Below, piece by piece: positions 44,311-53,736 of a stretch of 64,000 nt of DNA (positions are counted from its first letter, which is position 1; each line of letters begins with the position of its first letter). The position numbers were made by a program, and so were the translations under genes. This DNA is from an uncultured Clostridia bacterium (GTDB lineage Bacteria > Bacillota > Clostridia > TANB77 > UBA1234). The stretch lies in contig CAKPAA010000008.1 of the NCBI GenBank assembly GCA_934132775.1, forward strand, positions 1-64,000, in the 5' to 3' direction. The notes beneath the pieces are model-generated. The model was not told where the DNA came from. It was given only the letters and a program-made list of their open reading frames with translations, and made no database searches.

Positions 44311-44937
44311 TTATAATTTTTTATATTCGCTTGCTCTTGTTACTATTTTTATTACCCTCTTTGTTTCTAAAACAGGATATGGTGCATTCTCATAGAAATA
44401 TTCGTTTTTCTCTTCTACTACTGCCAAACATTTTGTACCAGCTCTATCTACATATACTATGTCACCAACTTTTATACTTTTATCATCTGAAATATATGCA
44501 TACCTTTTTGAGCTATACAAGTCTACATATCTAACTTCCACATATGTATATTTCTTATTAAAGTCCACCATCTTTATCTTATTAAATGTATTTAATTCTC
44601 TTGTTAAATAACTATATAGATTCAATAATTGCTCTCTATCTATAGTAACTCCATACTCTTGCTTTTCATCTAGTTCAACTATTATTTTCATCTTTGTTTT
44701 ATATTGATAAAATCTGAATTTTACTCTATTCAATTCAACATCTATTGGATATCTATATTTGCTAAATAGCACATTTTCAACGTTTTCAATAATAGTGATT
44801 AAATCTTCATATCTTATTTTTGAAAATGTCTCATAATTCAAATAATTGTTTTTGATTTTTAATTTTACACTATATTTCTTAAATTTTCTGCACAAATCAA
44901 ATGTTAAGAAACTATCCTTGTTTATTCTCAATATCAT
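44311..44937 (-). CDS. Unknown protein paired with the FtsZ paralogue
   Basis: The 208-residue protein is basic, soluble and rich in Lys/Tyr (LNRVKFRFYQYKTKMKIIVEL). A beta-rich C-terminal part holds SIKVGDIVYVDRAGTKCLAVVEEKNEYFY, like a small OB or SH3 barrel. I do not recognise the family. It is co-directional with the FtsZ paralogue, 13 bases upstream, so a partner or anchor function is possible. Confidence 0.5.
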   Translation of the reverse strand: MILRINKDSFLTFDLCRKFKKYSVKLKIKNNYLNYETFSKIRYEDLITIIENVENVLFSKYRYPIDVELNRVKFRFYQYKTKMKIIVELDEKQEYGVTIDREQLLNLYSYLTRELNTFNKIKMVDFNKKYTYVEVRYVDLYSSKRYAYISDDKSIKVGDIVYVDRAGTKCLAVVEEKNEYFYENAPYPVLETKRVIKIVTRASEYKKL

Positions 44938-44973
44938 TGTCTTTACCTCCTTTCACCATATACATTTTAAGTC

Positions 44974-45013
44974 AAAAAAATGCAACACGCAACCAAGCTG
45001 GTCACGCATTGCG
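44974..45013 (-). terminator. Terminator after the WYL regulator gene
   Basis: GCAATGCGTGACCA and TGGTTGCGTGTTGC pair on the minus strand (44982-45013), followed by seven T residues. It separates the regulator from the FtsZ pair. Confidence 0.8.
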
Positions 45014-45034
45014 TTTTTAGTAATCACCTTTTAA

Positions 45035-46030
45035 CTATGAATTATATCGTTTACTTGCTTCTTTGATTATTTTCTTCATCTCATTTCTTAATGATTCTGG
45101 TTTTATAACTTCTACCAAATCAATATTTCTCATTGCCCACATTTTAAAGCCTAATTCATTGGTATCCACTTTTAATCTGAAATATTCTTCGTTTTTTGGT
45201 ATCTTTGCTATAGTTACATGCCTTCCAAAAGTATCAATTATTGTATCCAACAAAAGCACATGGCATACCGCTTCAATCTCTGATTTCTGTCCTCCAAACA
45301 TTTCAGTTGATGATTCAGCAAAATCTTGAATTTCACTTTTCTTCTTTTTAATTTCTATATCTTCATCAAGAATTTGTATATTCTTCATCCTATCCAACCT
45401 ATAATTATAAAATTTTGTCTGTCCTTCTTTAATTGCTATTAAATAAAATTCCTGCTTACTATATACGATTGCATAAGGAGAAACTGTTGGTATACTTACA
45501 ATCTTCTTTTCAATTTTACTTGTTATAGCATATTTCCAATACTCAAATTGTATTTTCTTATGCTGATAAATACTATTTGAAATATCTTCAATATTTTTAA
45601 TTACTTCAACATTTTCCGTTTTCGAATCATTCGCATATATTCGATACTCTTTTATCTTATCATTCTCATATACCGTTTGGATATTTTTACACTTCTTAAT
45701 AATATTCTCAGCTATTGATGGAACAATATAATTTGCATAACTAAAATTATCTATGATAGCTCTTATTTCCCCTGGTTCAAAATCAGTTTCAGGATCTCTA
45801 TGAATATAATAGCCTTTTCCATTGTCCTCTCTAGTACTGATATCATAATTTAATTTATATTTTAACAGATTAATATTTCTTCTAATGGTTCTTGTATCAA
45901 TATCCACATCATACAGTTCTTTAACCTTCCTCTGTATTTCTGTAACCGAAAGCATGTGATCCACATCACTGTGCTTTTTTAGAACATTTAATATGTATAA
46001 AACATTTCCATTTTTCTCATATAAATCCAT
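45035..46030 (-). CDS. HTH-WYL transcriptional regulator
   Basis: WYL proteins bind ligands, often nucleotides or DNA, and are frequent regulators of defence genes. The 331-residue protein has an N-terminal winged helix (LYILNVLKKHSDVDHMLSVT ... IDTRTIRRNINLLK). The WYL domain covers about residues 155-230 (KKIQFEYWKYAIT, VSPYAIVYSKQEFYLIAI, YRLDRMKNIQ). A C-terminal extension (WYL C-term, ending KKIIKEASKRYNS) follows. It lies upstream of the FtsZ pair with a terminator between, so it may regulate them or the neighbouring accessory genes. Confidence 0.85.
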   Translation of the reverse strand: MDLYEKNGNVLYILNVLKKHSDVDHMLSVTEIQRKVKELYDVDIDTRTIRRNINLLKYKLNYDISTREDNGKGYYIHRDPETDFEPGEIRAIIDNFSYANYIVPSIAENIIKKCKNIQTVYENDKIKEYRIYANDSKTENVEVIKNIEDISNSIYQHKKIQFEYWKYAITSKIEKKIVSIPTVSPYAIVYSKQEFYLIAIKEGQTKFYNYRLDRMKNIQILDEDIEIKKKKSEIQDFAESSTEMFGGQKSEIEAVCHVLLLDTIIDTFGRHVTIAKIPKNEEYFRLKVDTNELGFKMWAMRNIDLVEVIKPESLRNEMKKIIKEASKRYNS

Positions 46031-46269
46031 GGTAACTTCTCCTTTTTATTCTTTTGTAAGAATTACTATATTCATTTACTATTATAATCTACGTTTAGCA
46101 AATTTTAAACACCAAAGAATTTAATTCGTTAACTCACGCAATTTTAGCCAGTAACTGTTGATATTATGTTAATTCTATAGTGCAATTATGTATATCACCT
46201 TACTTCATATATGTCCTCGTAGAGGCAACAAAGTTTCAACATCAACTATAAATATAGGAGGATGATATC

Positions 46270-46638
46270 ATGATGAAACTTGCTAACTTGATTGCGAATG
46301 GCACCATCTCTGTTGCAGATTTGGCAAACGCCCCCGAACTGATTGAACGGGCAAAGCTCGTAACCGACGGACTGAAAGCATGTACCCAAACTCTTCTTTT
46401 CCCGTTGGGGACTGAAGAACTACACTGCTTTTCGTATACCGATCGAGCTGGTGAATACTCTTCGTGGGGAACTGTTTCCCGTGATGGTACTTTCACATGC
46501 TGGTGCAACTGGGGGGGCAACCATAAAATCGGCAGAGTAAATCTCAATAAGCCTGCCGAGGTATTTGTGGCATTCGACAATTATGAATTTGCTAGCGACC
46601 TGAAAAGGTTTCTCAAAGAGCAAATTCAAAAAGCATGA
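46270..46638 (+). CDS. Foreign-looking small protein of unknown function
   Basis: The 122-residue protein is not recognised. Its central part has many Trp, Cys and Gly (WGTVSRDGTFTCWCNWGGNH), and the C-terminal helix is charged. Codon use is much richer in G and C than the surroundings (CTG, GCG, GAC, CGG), with a perfect AGGAGG site and a GC-rich terminator. This indicates recent transfer. It contains an in-frame CGG at 46348 with no sign of a frame change, so it would be mistranslated if the host always shifts at CGG. Confidence 0.6.
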   Translation: MMKLANLIANGTISVADLANAPELIERAKLVTDGLKACTQTLLFPLGTEELHCFSYTDRAGEYSSWGTVSRDGTFTCWCNWGGNHKIGRVNLNKPAEVFVAFDNYEFASDLKRFLKEQIQKA

Positions 46639-46656
46639 ACAAAAAGCTATTGGCTT

Positions 46657-46684
46657 CTGTCCGCTTCGGCGGGCAGTTTTTTAT
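46657..46684 (+). terminator. Terminator of the foreign gene
   Basis: CTGTCCGC (46657-46664) and GCGGGCAG (46669-46676) form a stem closed by a TTCG tetraloop, followed by six T residues. Confidence 0.9.
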
Positions 46685-46782
46685 GTGCGTTTAATATATT
46701 TTTGTGTGGAATGCTGTATAAAAATGAAAAAAATAAACTTCCACACTTCTCATGAATGTAGGAATTTACTGCTCCTGTCATT

Positions 46783-46830
46783 GTGAGGAATAAAGCTGAG
46801 CCAACAACCTTCGGGTTATGAGAATGGGTT
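46783..46830 (-). tRNA. Fragment resembling the 3' half of tRNA-Met
   Basis: The minus strand reads CTCATAACCCGAAGGTTGTTGG, like a CAU anticodon loop, the 3' side of its stem and the variable region. The 5' stem strand does not pair and the T arm is degraded, so it cannot be a working tRNA. Such fragments are commonly left where an element has integrated into or left a tRNA gene. Confidence 0.35.
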
Positions 46831-47027
46831 GACAGTGTTGTGAACTTTAGTGAAATTAAGGGGTTTAGCTGATTTATCAATAAAAATTGGGGAAATGGTT
46901 TTTCGAACATTTGTGTATTTTTTTGAACTTTTTTGAGAAATTTTTCCCCAATTCGTTATAAACATTTGTTCGTATAAAAATTGAATATTAATGGGAAACC
47001 TAAAATTTATTTAGGAGGTTTTCAGTT

Positions 47028-47384
47028 ATGAATAATAAAATTACTTATCGTAAAGAGGGAGATTATTTTATACCTAATTTGTCTTTACCTATACAACCTA
47101 AAAAGCAAATTGGAAAATATGGTAGATTAAGATTAAATTACTTAAAAAATTTTAATAAAGGTCTATATACTGAATTACTTATAGATGGTACATTAAAACA
47201 ACATTTATTAGATATAGATGAATGTGCTAATGAAAGACTACATGTACTTATAAAACAATTTGCTGAATCTGAAAATATTAATGAATACTTAAAAGAACAT
47301 AATCAAATGGAATGGGTTCAAGCTATGAATAATATTAAAAATAGAGCTGAAGAAATTGTATTTAATGAAATTATATATGTATAG
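47028..47384 (+). CDS. tnpV: TnpV-family transposon protein
   Basis: TnpV proteins are small accessory proteins of clostridial transposons of unknown role. The 118-residue protein has the family order: GDYFIPNLSLP near the start, KYGRLRLNYLKNFNKGLYTELL, and QMEWVQAMNNIKNRAEEIVFNEIIY at the end. TAGGAGGTTTT precedes the ATG. It forms an operon with the next gene. No transposase is nearby, so this is a remnant or a passenger. Confidence 0.85.
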   Translation: MNNKITYRKEGDYFIPNLSLPIQPKKQIGKYGRLRLNYLKNFNKGLYTELLIDGTLKQHLLDIDECANERLHVLIKQFAESENINEYLKEHNQMEWVQAMNNIKNRAEEIVFNEIIYV

Positions 47385-47396
47385 GAGGATATGAAA

Positions 47397-47693
47397 ATGG
47401 TTAATTTTAGAGAAGTAAATGATAATGATATATTAAAAGAGGGGTTGGATTATAGAGAACAGGAGGTTTTTGGTAGTCTTACTGAAGAAGATAAAAAACA
47501 TCATATTTATTTTGATGAGATTGTTGAGAATATTTTAAAGAATGTACCTAAACAGAGTCAAAAGTATGTTAAGAAACAATTAGATAAACTTGATGAGAAT
47601 TTTATGAATTATCTTTGCTATTGGAATGAGAAGTATTATAGAAATGGTTTTGTTGACGGTTCTCAGTTAGTTATGGGATGTTTTGATAAATAG
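47397..47693 (+). CDS. Small TnpV-associated protein
   Basis: The 98-residue acidic protein has a conserved-looking core of EEIV-type helix (FDEIVENILKNVPKQSQKYV) and an end with NYLCYWNEKYYRNGFVDG. I have seen similar proteins next to tnpV but cannot name a function. The start at 47397 is chosen because AGGAGG is 8 bases upstream; the ATG at 47391 would be too close. Confidence 0.55.
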   Translation: MVNFREVNDNDILKEGLDYREQEVFGSLTEEDKKHHIYFDEIVENILKNVPKQSQKYVKKQLDKLDENFMNYLCYWNEKYYRNGFVDGSQLVMGCFDK

Positions 47694-47699
47694 TAATTT

Positions 47700-47787
47700 C
47701 CAATTGTGCCACATTTTTGCAAATTTATGGTACAATTGGAAAAAGTGTGGAATTTGACTCTTATAAGAGTAATTTTCACACTTTCTA
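47700..47787. repeat. Two strong inverted repeats after the tnpV operon
   Basis: CCAATTGTGCCA (47700-47711) pairs with TGGTACAATTGG (47728-47739). Next, AAAGTGTG and CACACTTT (about 47743-47787) enclose the palindrome ACTCTTATAAGAGT. There is no clean T tract, so they may be transposon-end or processing structures rather than a standard terminator. 47788-47981 shows no gene. Confidence 0.6.
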
Positions 47788-47981
47788 ATTATTTTTTCTC
47801 TTATCTATAAACATTGCAAAAGAATTTTAATTTCCTATTTCTCAATATTTTTCAGTACAATTTTCCAGTTATTTCATAGTTAATTGTTCGCAGAATTGCT
47901 GCTTAATTTATGACAAATGACATTATTATAAAAATTTTTATATAATATTTTCACTTTTTTATTTTTTATAATTATTTTATA

Positions 47982-50900
47982 TTAATGAATTCTAAATTCA
48001 TCAAGAAGCACTCCAGCCTTTTCATAATTTAACTCTATTAATATTTTTAAAATTTTCTCATATGCTTCTATTAAATCATCATCACCCTTTATCTCATCAC
48101 TAAAATCTATAAAAGATTTAGTGATAATTCTATCTAAAATTATTTTTGTATCCCCATTAAATATTTCTTCGAAATTATCTTTATTAAACTCTAATATTTC
48201 TTTAACAGCTATCAATATTTCGGGCAATAATTCATCTATTTTTAATAAATAAATTGTTCTCATTGAATTTTTTATATCGAATTTTCCATATTCTCCAAAC
48301 TGCTTATTCAAAAATATTTTATCCTTATATGCATAATGTGTTTTTATTTCATTTGTTGTCCATCTATCAAGTTTTCTCGGAGATAAATATAAACATTTAC
48401 ACAATTCTTGTTTTAAATTTTGAAAATTAACATTCTCAATTTTCAATTCAATATATCTTATTTTTTCTTCAATATTTGTTCTCAAGGCTCTATTGTTATA
48501 TGCATCTACGTAATATGCGCTAAAACAATTTAAAATATCTCCATAAAACTCAATAGAATCTTTTTTAAAATTAGAAAAATCTATATCATCAAATAATAAA
48601 TCAATAATTTTTTTATAATTGCTTGGATCATAAATTAATTTTCTTTCAAATAAGCTTACTATATCATAAATTTGATACCCATCTATAATATCATGCATAT
48701 ATGAATTTGAATCATTATTTTTTATATCTATAATTGTCTTTATTATTTCTTTTATAACTTTACAAAATAAATCATCTTCAAATTTTTTACCACAATTAGC
48801 TACATAGCACAAATTCTTTATATCATAGTCATTGATACAAAACTCTCCTATATCCAATTCTTTCTCTAAAAATAAATATTTTTCTATTATTTGATTTTTA
48901 CAACTCTTGTATAAATCTGATTTTTCTTGTTTTATATAGACATCTACTCCATTTAATCTAGGGACTCTATTAGGAACAAATATATAATTCTTATCTCTTT
49001 GCTTAATATAATATTGGGCATTATATTTCTGATGTTTCATTTCATCCTCTGCTAATTTTATAATTGTATTAAATAATATATTTGATAATTTACTATCATT
49101 TTGCAAATATTTTATCAATTCTTTTTTGATAGAATTAATAATTCCATCACTTCCATTTGTATTAATAATATCTAAAACTATTAGTTTTATCTTATTTTTC
49201 ACATTTAAAGAAATACCTGAATATAATTGTTCAATTAATTTTGAAATCAATGTAGGTTCAAACACAAAGCTTTCATTTTTTAATATTTGCCTTATCCCAT
49301 TAATCCAATAATTACAATAAATATTCTTTTTTTCTAGAGTCAAATTATTTTTTGTTAATATTTTTGATATTAAACCAATTATTAATGATTCAAGTCCAAT
49401 TGATTTAGAATGATCTTTATTTTTTAATTCTATAAATTCATCAATAACACTTATTAGTAATTGTGTACATTCTTTTTCTTCTTTTAAATTTTCTATACAT
49501 TCATTTAATCTTAATATCAAATCATCATTTGGTAATTTGTTCTTTTCATATTGTTCAACTACTTTTTTAGCTTCACCAGTAAAATTTGGTTCAATACTAA
49601 TAATATTATCATCCAATTGTTTTATCTCTGCATTTCTAAAATCCATTTTTTGAATCTGAAGATATTTAGTAGCATTTTCTTCATCATTATTAACAACAGA
49701 ATACAGATAATCTAATATTTTGTAGCATTTTTCTTTTAATTTAGGATTTCCATTTATCTGTATGTTTTGTGCATATTGTTCTATATTAATTCCACATTTT
49801 AAATCTTTTACATATCTTTCTCTTAATTTAGGAATTCCCATTTTCAAAAGTAATTGTTTTTCCAACATCTCTAATTGAGGATTTGATAGATATCTTGCAC
49901 ATCTAGAAAAATCCCATTCCACAATATCAATACTAGAAATTAAATCAAGTGCATAACCTGGAAATTCATTTTGATAATGCATTCCTATATTTTCTATTAT
50001 AGTTAACAATATAATATTATTTGATTTCTTATAAATAATATCTTTTACATATTCTAAAAATTTTATTGCATTTTCACTATGTATATTTTGATTAATGTAA
50101 TTAATCATCGATTCCTTGATATTATAGATGATATCAGTTAATAAACTATTAATATGATGTTCTTCTGTACATCCCATCCACATATTTGGATTTCCATAAT
50201 ATTCTTTTTCTAAATTATTTTCATCTACAAAAATCAATTTTATTTTTTTTACATTGTCTGGGCAATTTTGAATATAATTTTCAATGCATTCATTTACAAA
50301 ATCTATTGACCATTCTATCCCAAAATAAAAATTATTTCTAAATAAATTCCATAAAAAAACATTATCATTAATACTAGAATACGAAAAATCATAATCCTCA
50401 CTTAATCCATATGGATTATTTTCTCGAGGATAAAATCCTTTGTATTCTCTATCTTCTTTCCATAGCAAAGCTGCCATATTACACAATTTTTCTGTAAGAT
50501 TACAAGTAAGCTGTGGCCATGAATTCTTTATTACAAATTCCATAATAATTTCTGCTATTCTTTTTTTATCGGTATCAGTATTATTATAATAATTGATTAT
50601 CTTATCAAAAAAAGTTTCTAGCCACTCTTTACAATAATTTGAGAGCTTAAAAGTAACAATTAAACAATTACTTATTTCATCTAATATATTAAATGAGTTA
50701 TTTTTCATAGATTTTTCAATGTAATACTTCATAATTTTGCATACTTTCTTAGAAGTATTATCATTTTGTTTCTTTTGTGTTGTATAATCTAAACATAATT
50801 TCACAATTTTATTTTTATTTATAATATTTTTACTAGCTATATCATTTTTTTCTATAATATCTATTAAATTTTCTCTTCCAGCTCCTACTGGTACAAGTTG

Positions 50901-52700
50901 AACATTACAACTTTTATCATAATTTACAATTTTTGCATCATATGAATATAAATTTGTTACATTAATAAATTCAAGTAATAAATTTTTTTCTAAAATCTCT
51001 ATCTCATTTTCTTCAAAAAAAGAAGTGCTATAATCTGATTTTACAATTCCTATTTCCGTCTGTTTTTTCCATTCTTCTGATATTTTATTGTTAAAAATTA
51101 AGTTATATATAAATTTATTTCTATTAGCTTTAGCTAACAATTTATTAGCAATCCATATTTGATACCTTCTATAAACACACCTTCCTATTGTATCAATATC
51201 TTTATAAAAAATTTCATATCTACCTTTGCACTCATTAAACTTGCTGTCAAAATAATTTTCAAAACAAATGTCTTCATAAATATCATATTTTAACCTTATA
51301 CCTTCTGAATTAAAAGTTATAATTCCTTCGGTTGTTAGAGCATTCACAATATTTGCATCAATATTGTTTTCATTAATTCCTAATGTAAACTTTTTTGCTC
51401 TATCAAAAGCAATTTTATTTACCGCATCTTCTATATCTTTAATTTTAACATTGTATTTTTTATGCTTATCTTTTAAACAAATAATATTATTCCATATATA
51501 GTCTCTAAACTTATTAATATCAGTTATTTTATCTATATCTATTGCTTCTTTTATTATTATATTTATATAAAAAGGTGTTTTTAATAAATCTGCATATATT
51601 TCATTTTTAGACATTTTTTTTATGATCGGGTATTGATTTTTTAATAAATTTAATTCTTTTTCACTAATCTCACTAACATCATAAGATACTATATTATATT
51701 TTGCTTCTATTTTTAGAAAAGCATTTTTATCACTTGTCCTGCAAGATGTTATTATATATGCATTTTCATATTTTTGAACAATATTGTATAACGAATCTAA
51801 CAAATCCAATTTTGTTTTAGGAGCATCAGCAATAAACTCTAAAGCATCAATAAATAAAACAATTTTTTTACCATTAAGGCATTCTAAAATTTTTCTAAAA
51901 TTTAAGTTCCATATTTTATCTATATCACTCTCTTCTAAAAATCTTTCTGCACGTGCGTATAAAACTGTATCTTCACTTTCAATACACTTTTTGCAAATTA
52001 CGGTTTTACCCACACCTTCTCTTCCTTGAATAGAAATAAACTTAGCATTATCTTTTCTTATTTTTTCTATAAGTTCTTTCCTATCTATTTCATACTCTCC
52101 ATTAATTCTAGTTTCTATATTGTTAATTCCTACATTTTTGCTAGTTTCAATTTCATCTTCGAACTTTCTTATCAATTCATTATAGTTTTCTACTTCATTC
52201 TTTATTATATTATATAAATGCTCCTGAAAATCTAAATCAATTTGTGCTCTATTTATAATATCTTCTGTTGTAATTAAATTTTTTTCTTTTATAAATGAAA
52301 TATTCCCAATTTGATTTTCACCAGTATAGTCCTTAATATTTTTTATACTATCATTATGTAATACAAAAAAATATACACTATCAATTTTTGTAAATCTATT
52401 ACTTTTATCATCTCTAATATTCTCTAACGTTCTCTTTATTTTTTGATGTACATCGACCACTGTACTGACCTGGATTAAAATTTTTTCATCTTCTGAAATC
52501 AAATCAAAATATGGGAAATTACAAATATTATTTAAGTTATGAAAATCCATACCATAATACAATTTGCAAATTTGTTCAGCAAATAATTCAAACATCTTTG
52601 CAGAGTCCAGTAATCCTTTTTTATTTGCCATTTCTATTTTTTGTTTATATGCAGATATATATCCTATAATATAATTCATTCTTTCAGCTGAATAAAGCAT
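47982..52700 (-). CDS. SMEK-STAND NTPase, probable anti-phage sensor
   Basis: This very large protein (about 1572 residues) begins with a SMEK domain at about residues 1-125: a helix (KGLLDSAKMFELFAEQIC), then NLNNICNFPYFDLI and ILIQVST, a putative nuclease-like fold. A STAND P-loop NTPase follows, with Walker A SIQGREGVGKTVICKKC near residue 225 and Walker B KIVLFIDALEF near 280. The remaining ~1000 residues are helical repeats. In Avs-type defence such a C-terminal part recognises phage proteins and triggers the N-terminal effector. The start at 52700 follows GAAGGAG. It is the last gene of the defence island. Confidence 0.75.
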   Translation of the reverse strand: MLYSAERMNYIIGYISAYKQKIEMANKKGLLDSAKMFELFAEQICKLYYGMDFHNLNNICNFPYFDLISEDEKILIQVSTVVDVHQKIKRTLENIRDDKSNRFTKIDSVYFFVLHNDSIKNIKDYTGENQIGNISFIKEKNLITTEDIINRAQIDLDFQEHLYNIIKNEVENYNELIRKFEDEIETSKNVGINNIETRINGEYEIDRKELIEKIRKDNAKFISIQGREGVGKTVICKKCIESEDTVLYARAERFLEESDIDKIWNLNFRKILECLNGKKIVLFIDALEFIADAPKTKLDLLDSLYNIVQKYENAYIITSCRTSDKNAFLKIEAKYNIVSYDVSEISEKELNLLKNQYPIIKKMSKNEIYADLLKTPFYINIIIKEAIDIDKITDINKFRDYIWNNIICLKDKHKKYNVKIKDIEDAVNKIAFDRAKKFTLGINENNIDANIVNALTTEGIITFNSEGIRLKYDIYEDICFENYFDSKFNECKGRYEIFYKDIDTIGRCVYRRYQIWIANKLLAKANRNKFIYNLIFNNKISEEWKKQTEIGIVKSDYSTSFFEENEIEILEKNLLLEFINVTNLYSYDAKIVNYDKSCNVQLVPVGAGRENLIDIIEKNDIASKNIINKNKIVKLCLDYTTQKKQNDNTSKKVCKIMKYYIEKSMKNNSFNILDEISNCLIVTFKLSNYCKEWLETFFDKIINYYNNTDTDKKRIAEIIMEFVIKNSWPQLTCNLTEKLCNMAALLWKEDREYKGFYPRENNPYGLSEDYDFSYSSINDNVFLWNLFRNNFYFGIEWSIDFVNECIENYIQNCPDNVKKIKLIFVDENNLEKEYYGNPNMWMGCTEEHHINSLLTDIIYNIKESMINYINQNIHSENAIKFLEYVKDIIYKKSNNIILLTIIENIGMHYQNEFPGYALDLISSIDIVEWDFSRCARYLSNPQLEMLEKQLLLKMGIPKLRERYVKDLKCGINIEQYAQNIQINGNPKLKEKCYKILDYLYSVVNNDEENATKYLQIQKMDFRNAEIKQLDDNIISIEPNFTGEAKKVVEQYEKNKLPNDDLILRLNECIENLKEEKECTQLLISVIDEFIELKNKDHSKSIGLESLIIGLISKILTKNNLTLEKKNIYCNYWINGIRQILKNESFVFEPTLISKLIEQLYSGISLNVKNKIKLIVLDIINTNGSDGIINSIKKELIKYLQNDSKLSNILFNTIIKLAEDEMKHQKYNAQYYIKQRDKNYIFVPNRVPRLNGVDVYIKQEKSDLYKSCKNQIIEKYLFLEKELDIGEFCINDYDIKNLCYVANCGKKFEDDLFCKVIKEIIKTIIDIKNNDSNSYMHDIIDGYQIYDIVSLFERKLIYDPSNYKKIIDLLFDDIDFSNFKKDSIEFYGDILNCFSAYYVDAYNNRALRTNIEEKIRYIELKIENVNFQNLKQELCKCLYLSPRKLDRWTTNEIKTHYAYKDKIFLNKQFGEYGKFDIKNSMRTIYLLKIDELLPEILIAVKEILEFNKDNFEEIFNGDTKIILDRIITKSFIDFSDEIKGDDDLIEAYEKILKILIELNYEKAGVLLDEFRIH

Positions 52701-52704
52701 TTTC

Positions 52705-52938
52705 CTATTCTCCTTCTTTATATTTTTTATACTCAATATACTTTTCTTTTATATATAAGCCTAATCCTATTTCAATTTGATTATTCATTATTTCTAATTC
52801 TGTATTTCCAGCATAAGTATAATCACTACCATATTCATTGATTTTTTTACAATCGATATTGCCTATATAATTATTTTTAAAATCTTCAAATTCTTCTATT
52901 GATTCAAATTCTATTACTATTTCGTTAAGTCTTTTCAT
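52705..52938 (-). CDS. Small acidic protein of unknown function
   Basis: The 77-residue protein (MKRLNEIVIEFESIEEFEDFKN) is rich in Glu, Tyr and Ile and has no known domain. It overlaps the end of the HNH gene by four bases (ATGA) and ends 4 bases before the STAND gene, so all three are translated in series. Confidence 0.5.
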   Translation of the reverse strand: MKRLNEIVIEFESIEEFEDFKNNYIGNIDCKKINEYGSDYTYAGNTELEIMNNQIEIGLGLYIKEKYIEYKKYKEGE

Positions 52939-53724
52939 TGCATATTTTTTTCAGAGTCATCATATTCTTTTGGATAGTTATATAAAAAATCTCTTAAAAT
53001 ACTATCTTTAGAGTTCTTTATAAAATATTTGTATTTATATGGAAAATTCTCAATATGTACAAATTCGTTAGAAGGTACTACTGTTATTAATCTGCCTGAA
53101 TCCAAACTAACAATTTGTTTAGAATATATACATGTATCATTATACTTCAAATATAACATATAAAAAGATGTACTTGAATTAGTCATTAAATAACTATAGA
53201 ATTCTGTATTATTGTTATCTTGGCTAGTAATTTCAATTTTGTAACTAGGATTCTCTTTATAATAATACCCATTTAAGTTTTCGTCTCTTAATTCAGTCCA
53301 ATTCTCCGTATCTCTTAATGTTTCGAAAATATACTCTAATTTATTCTTTTGACTTAGTATAATTCTTTTTTCAAAATTATATCCAACTATACTTTCCGTT
53401 TCTTCTTTCCATGACTTTATTAATTGGACAGTATATTTATTTTCATCACTATCTATTAGTTTTGCACAACTCTGACATAACCAAATTCCATTATTTATAC
53501 TTTTTCTTTCCTCTTCTGACATATTTTTATCATACCTTGGCCCTCCAGGTGCAGCAGCACATATATGAGCTGCAACACCTATATTATTTACCCCATTTTC
53601 ACTATTTGGTCCAATAGTAATCTTTCTACAGTTTGGATTAGAGCAAACATAAAGTACCCTTTTAGCTAATTTATTTTTTACTGTCGATGTAAAATTGTCT
53701 CTTTTATCTTTTATCTTTTTTCAT
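52935..53724 (-). CDS. HNH-type nuclease-like protein with out-of-frame start
   Basis: The protein frame has an HNH/zinc core: VCSNPNCRKITIG, GVAAHICAAAPGGPRYD and WLCQSCAKLID. The C-terminal half is an unknown beta-rich domain. In this frame there is no start codon before an internal ATG at 53522. The only well-placed ATG (53724, GAGG 10 bases upstream) begins ATG, six A, G and runs to TAA after six codons. A loss of one A, or a +1 shift at the A6 run or at AGA-TAA, gives MKKIKDKRDNFTSTVKN and the full protein. It could be phase variation, slippage or sequence error. Confidence 0.65.
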
Positions 53725-53736
53725 TATTCATTTTCC

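Larger units (their letters stand above)
46639..47027. other. Gap with terminator and tRNA-like fragment
   Basis: It contains the terminator at 46657-46684 and a tRNA-like piece at 46783-46830; nothing else is recognised. A long open frame on the minus strand here is an artefact of the tRNA-like piece. Confidence 0.45.

Noticed and set aside
43756..44316. Long antisense frame over the FtsZ paralogue
   Set aside because: It is the shadow of a clear coding frame on the other strand and has no independent start signals.
46647..46910. Open reading frame of 87 codons on the minus strand
   Set aside because: It runs through a terminator and a tRNA-like fragment and has no ribosome binding site or family match.
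53500..53724. HNH gene as a fifth CGG frameshift case
   Set aside because: There is no CGG at the break; the A6 run or AGA-TAA are the only candidate shift sites, so it is kept as a separate observation.
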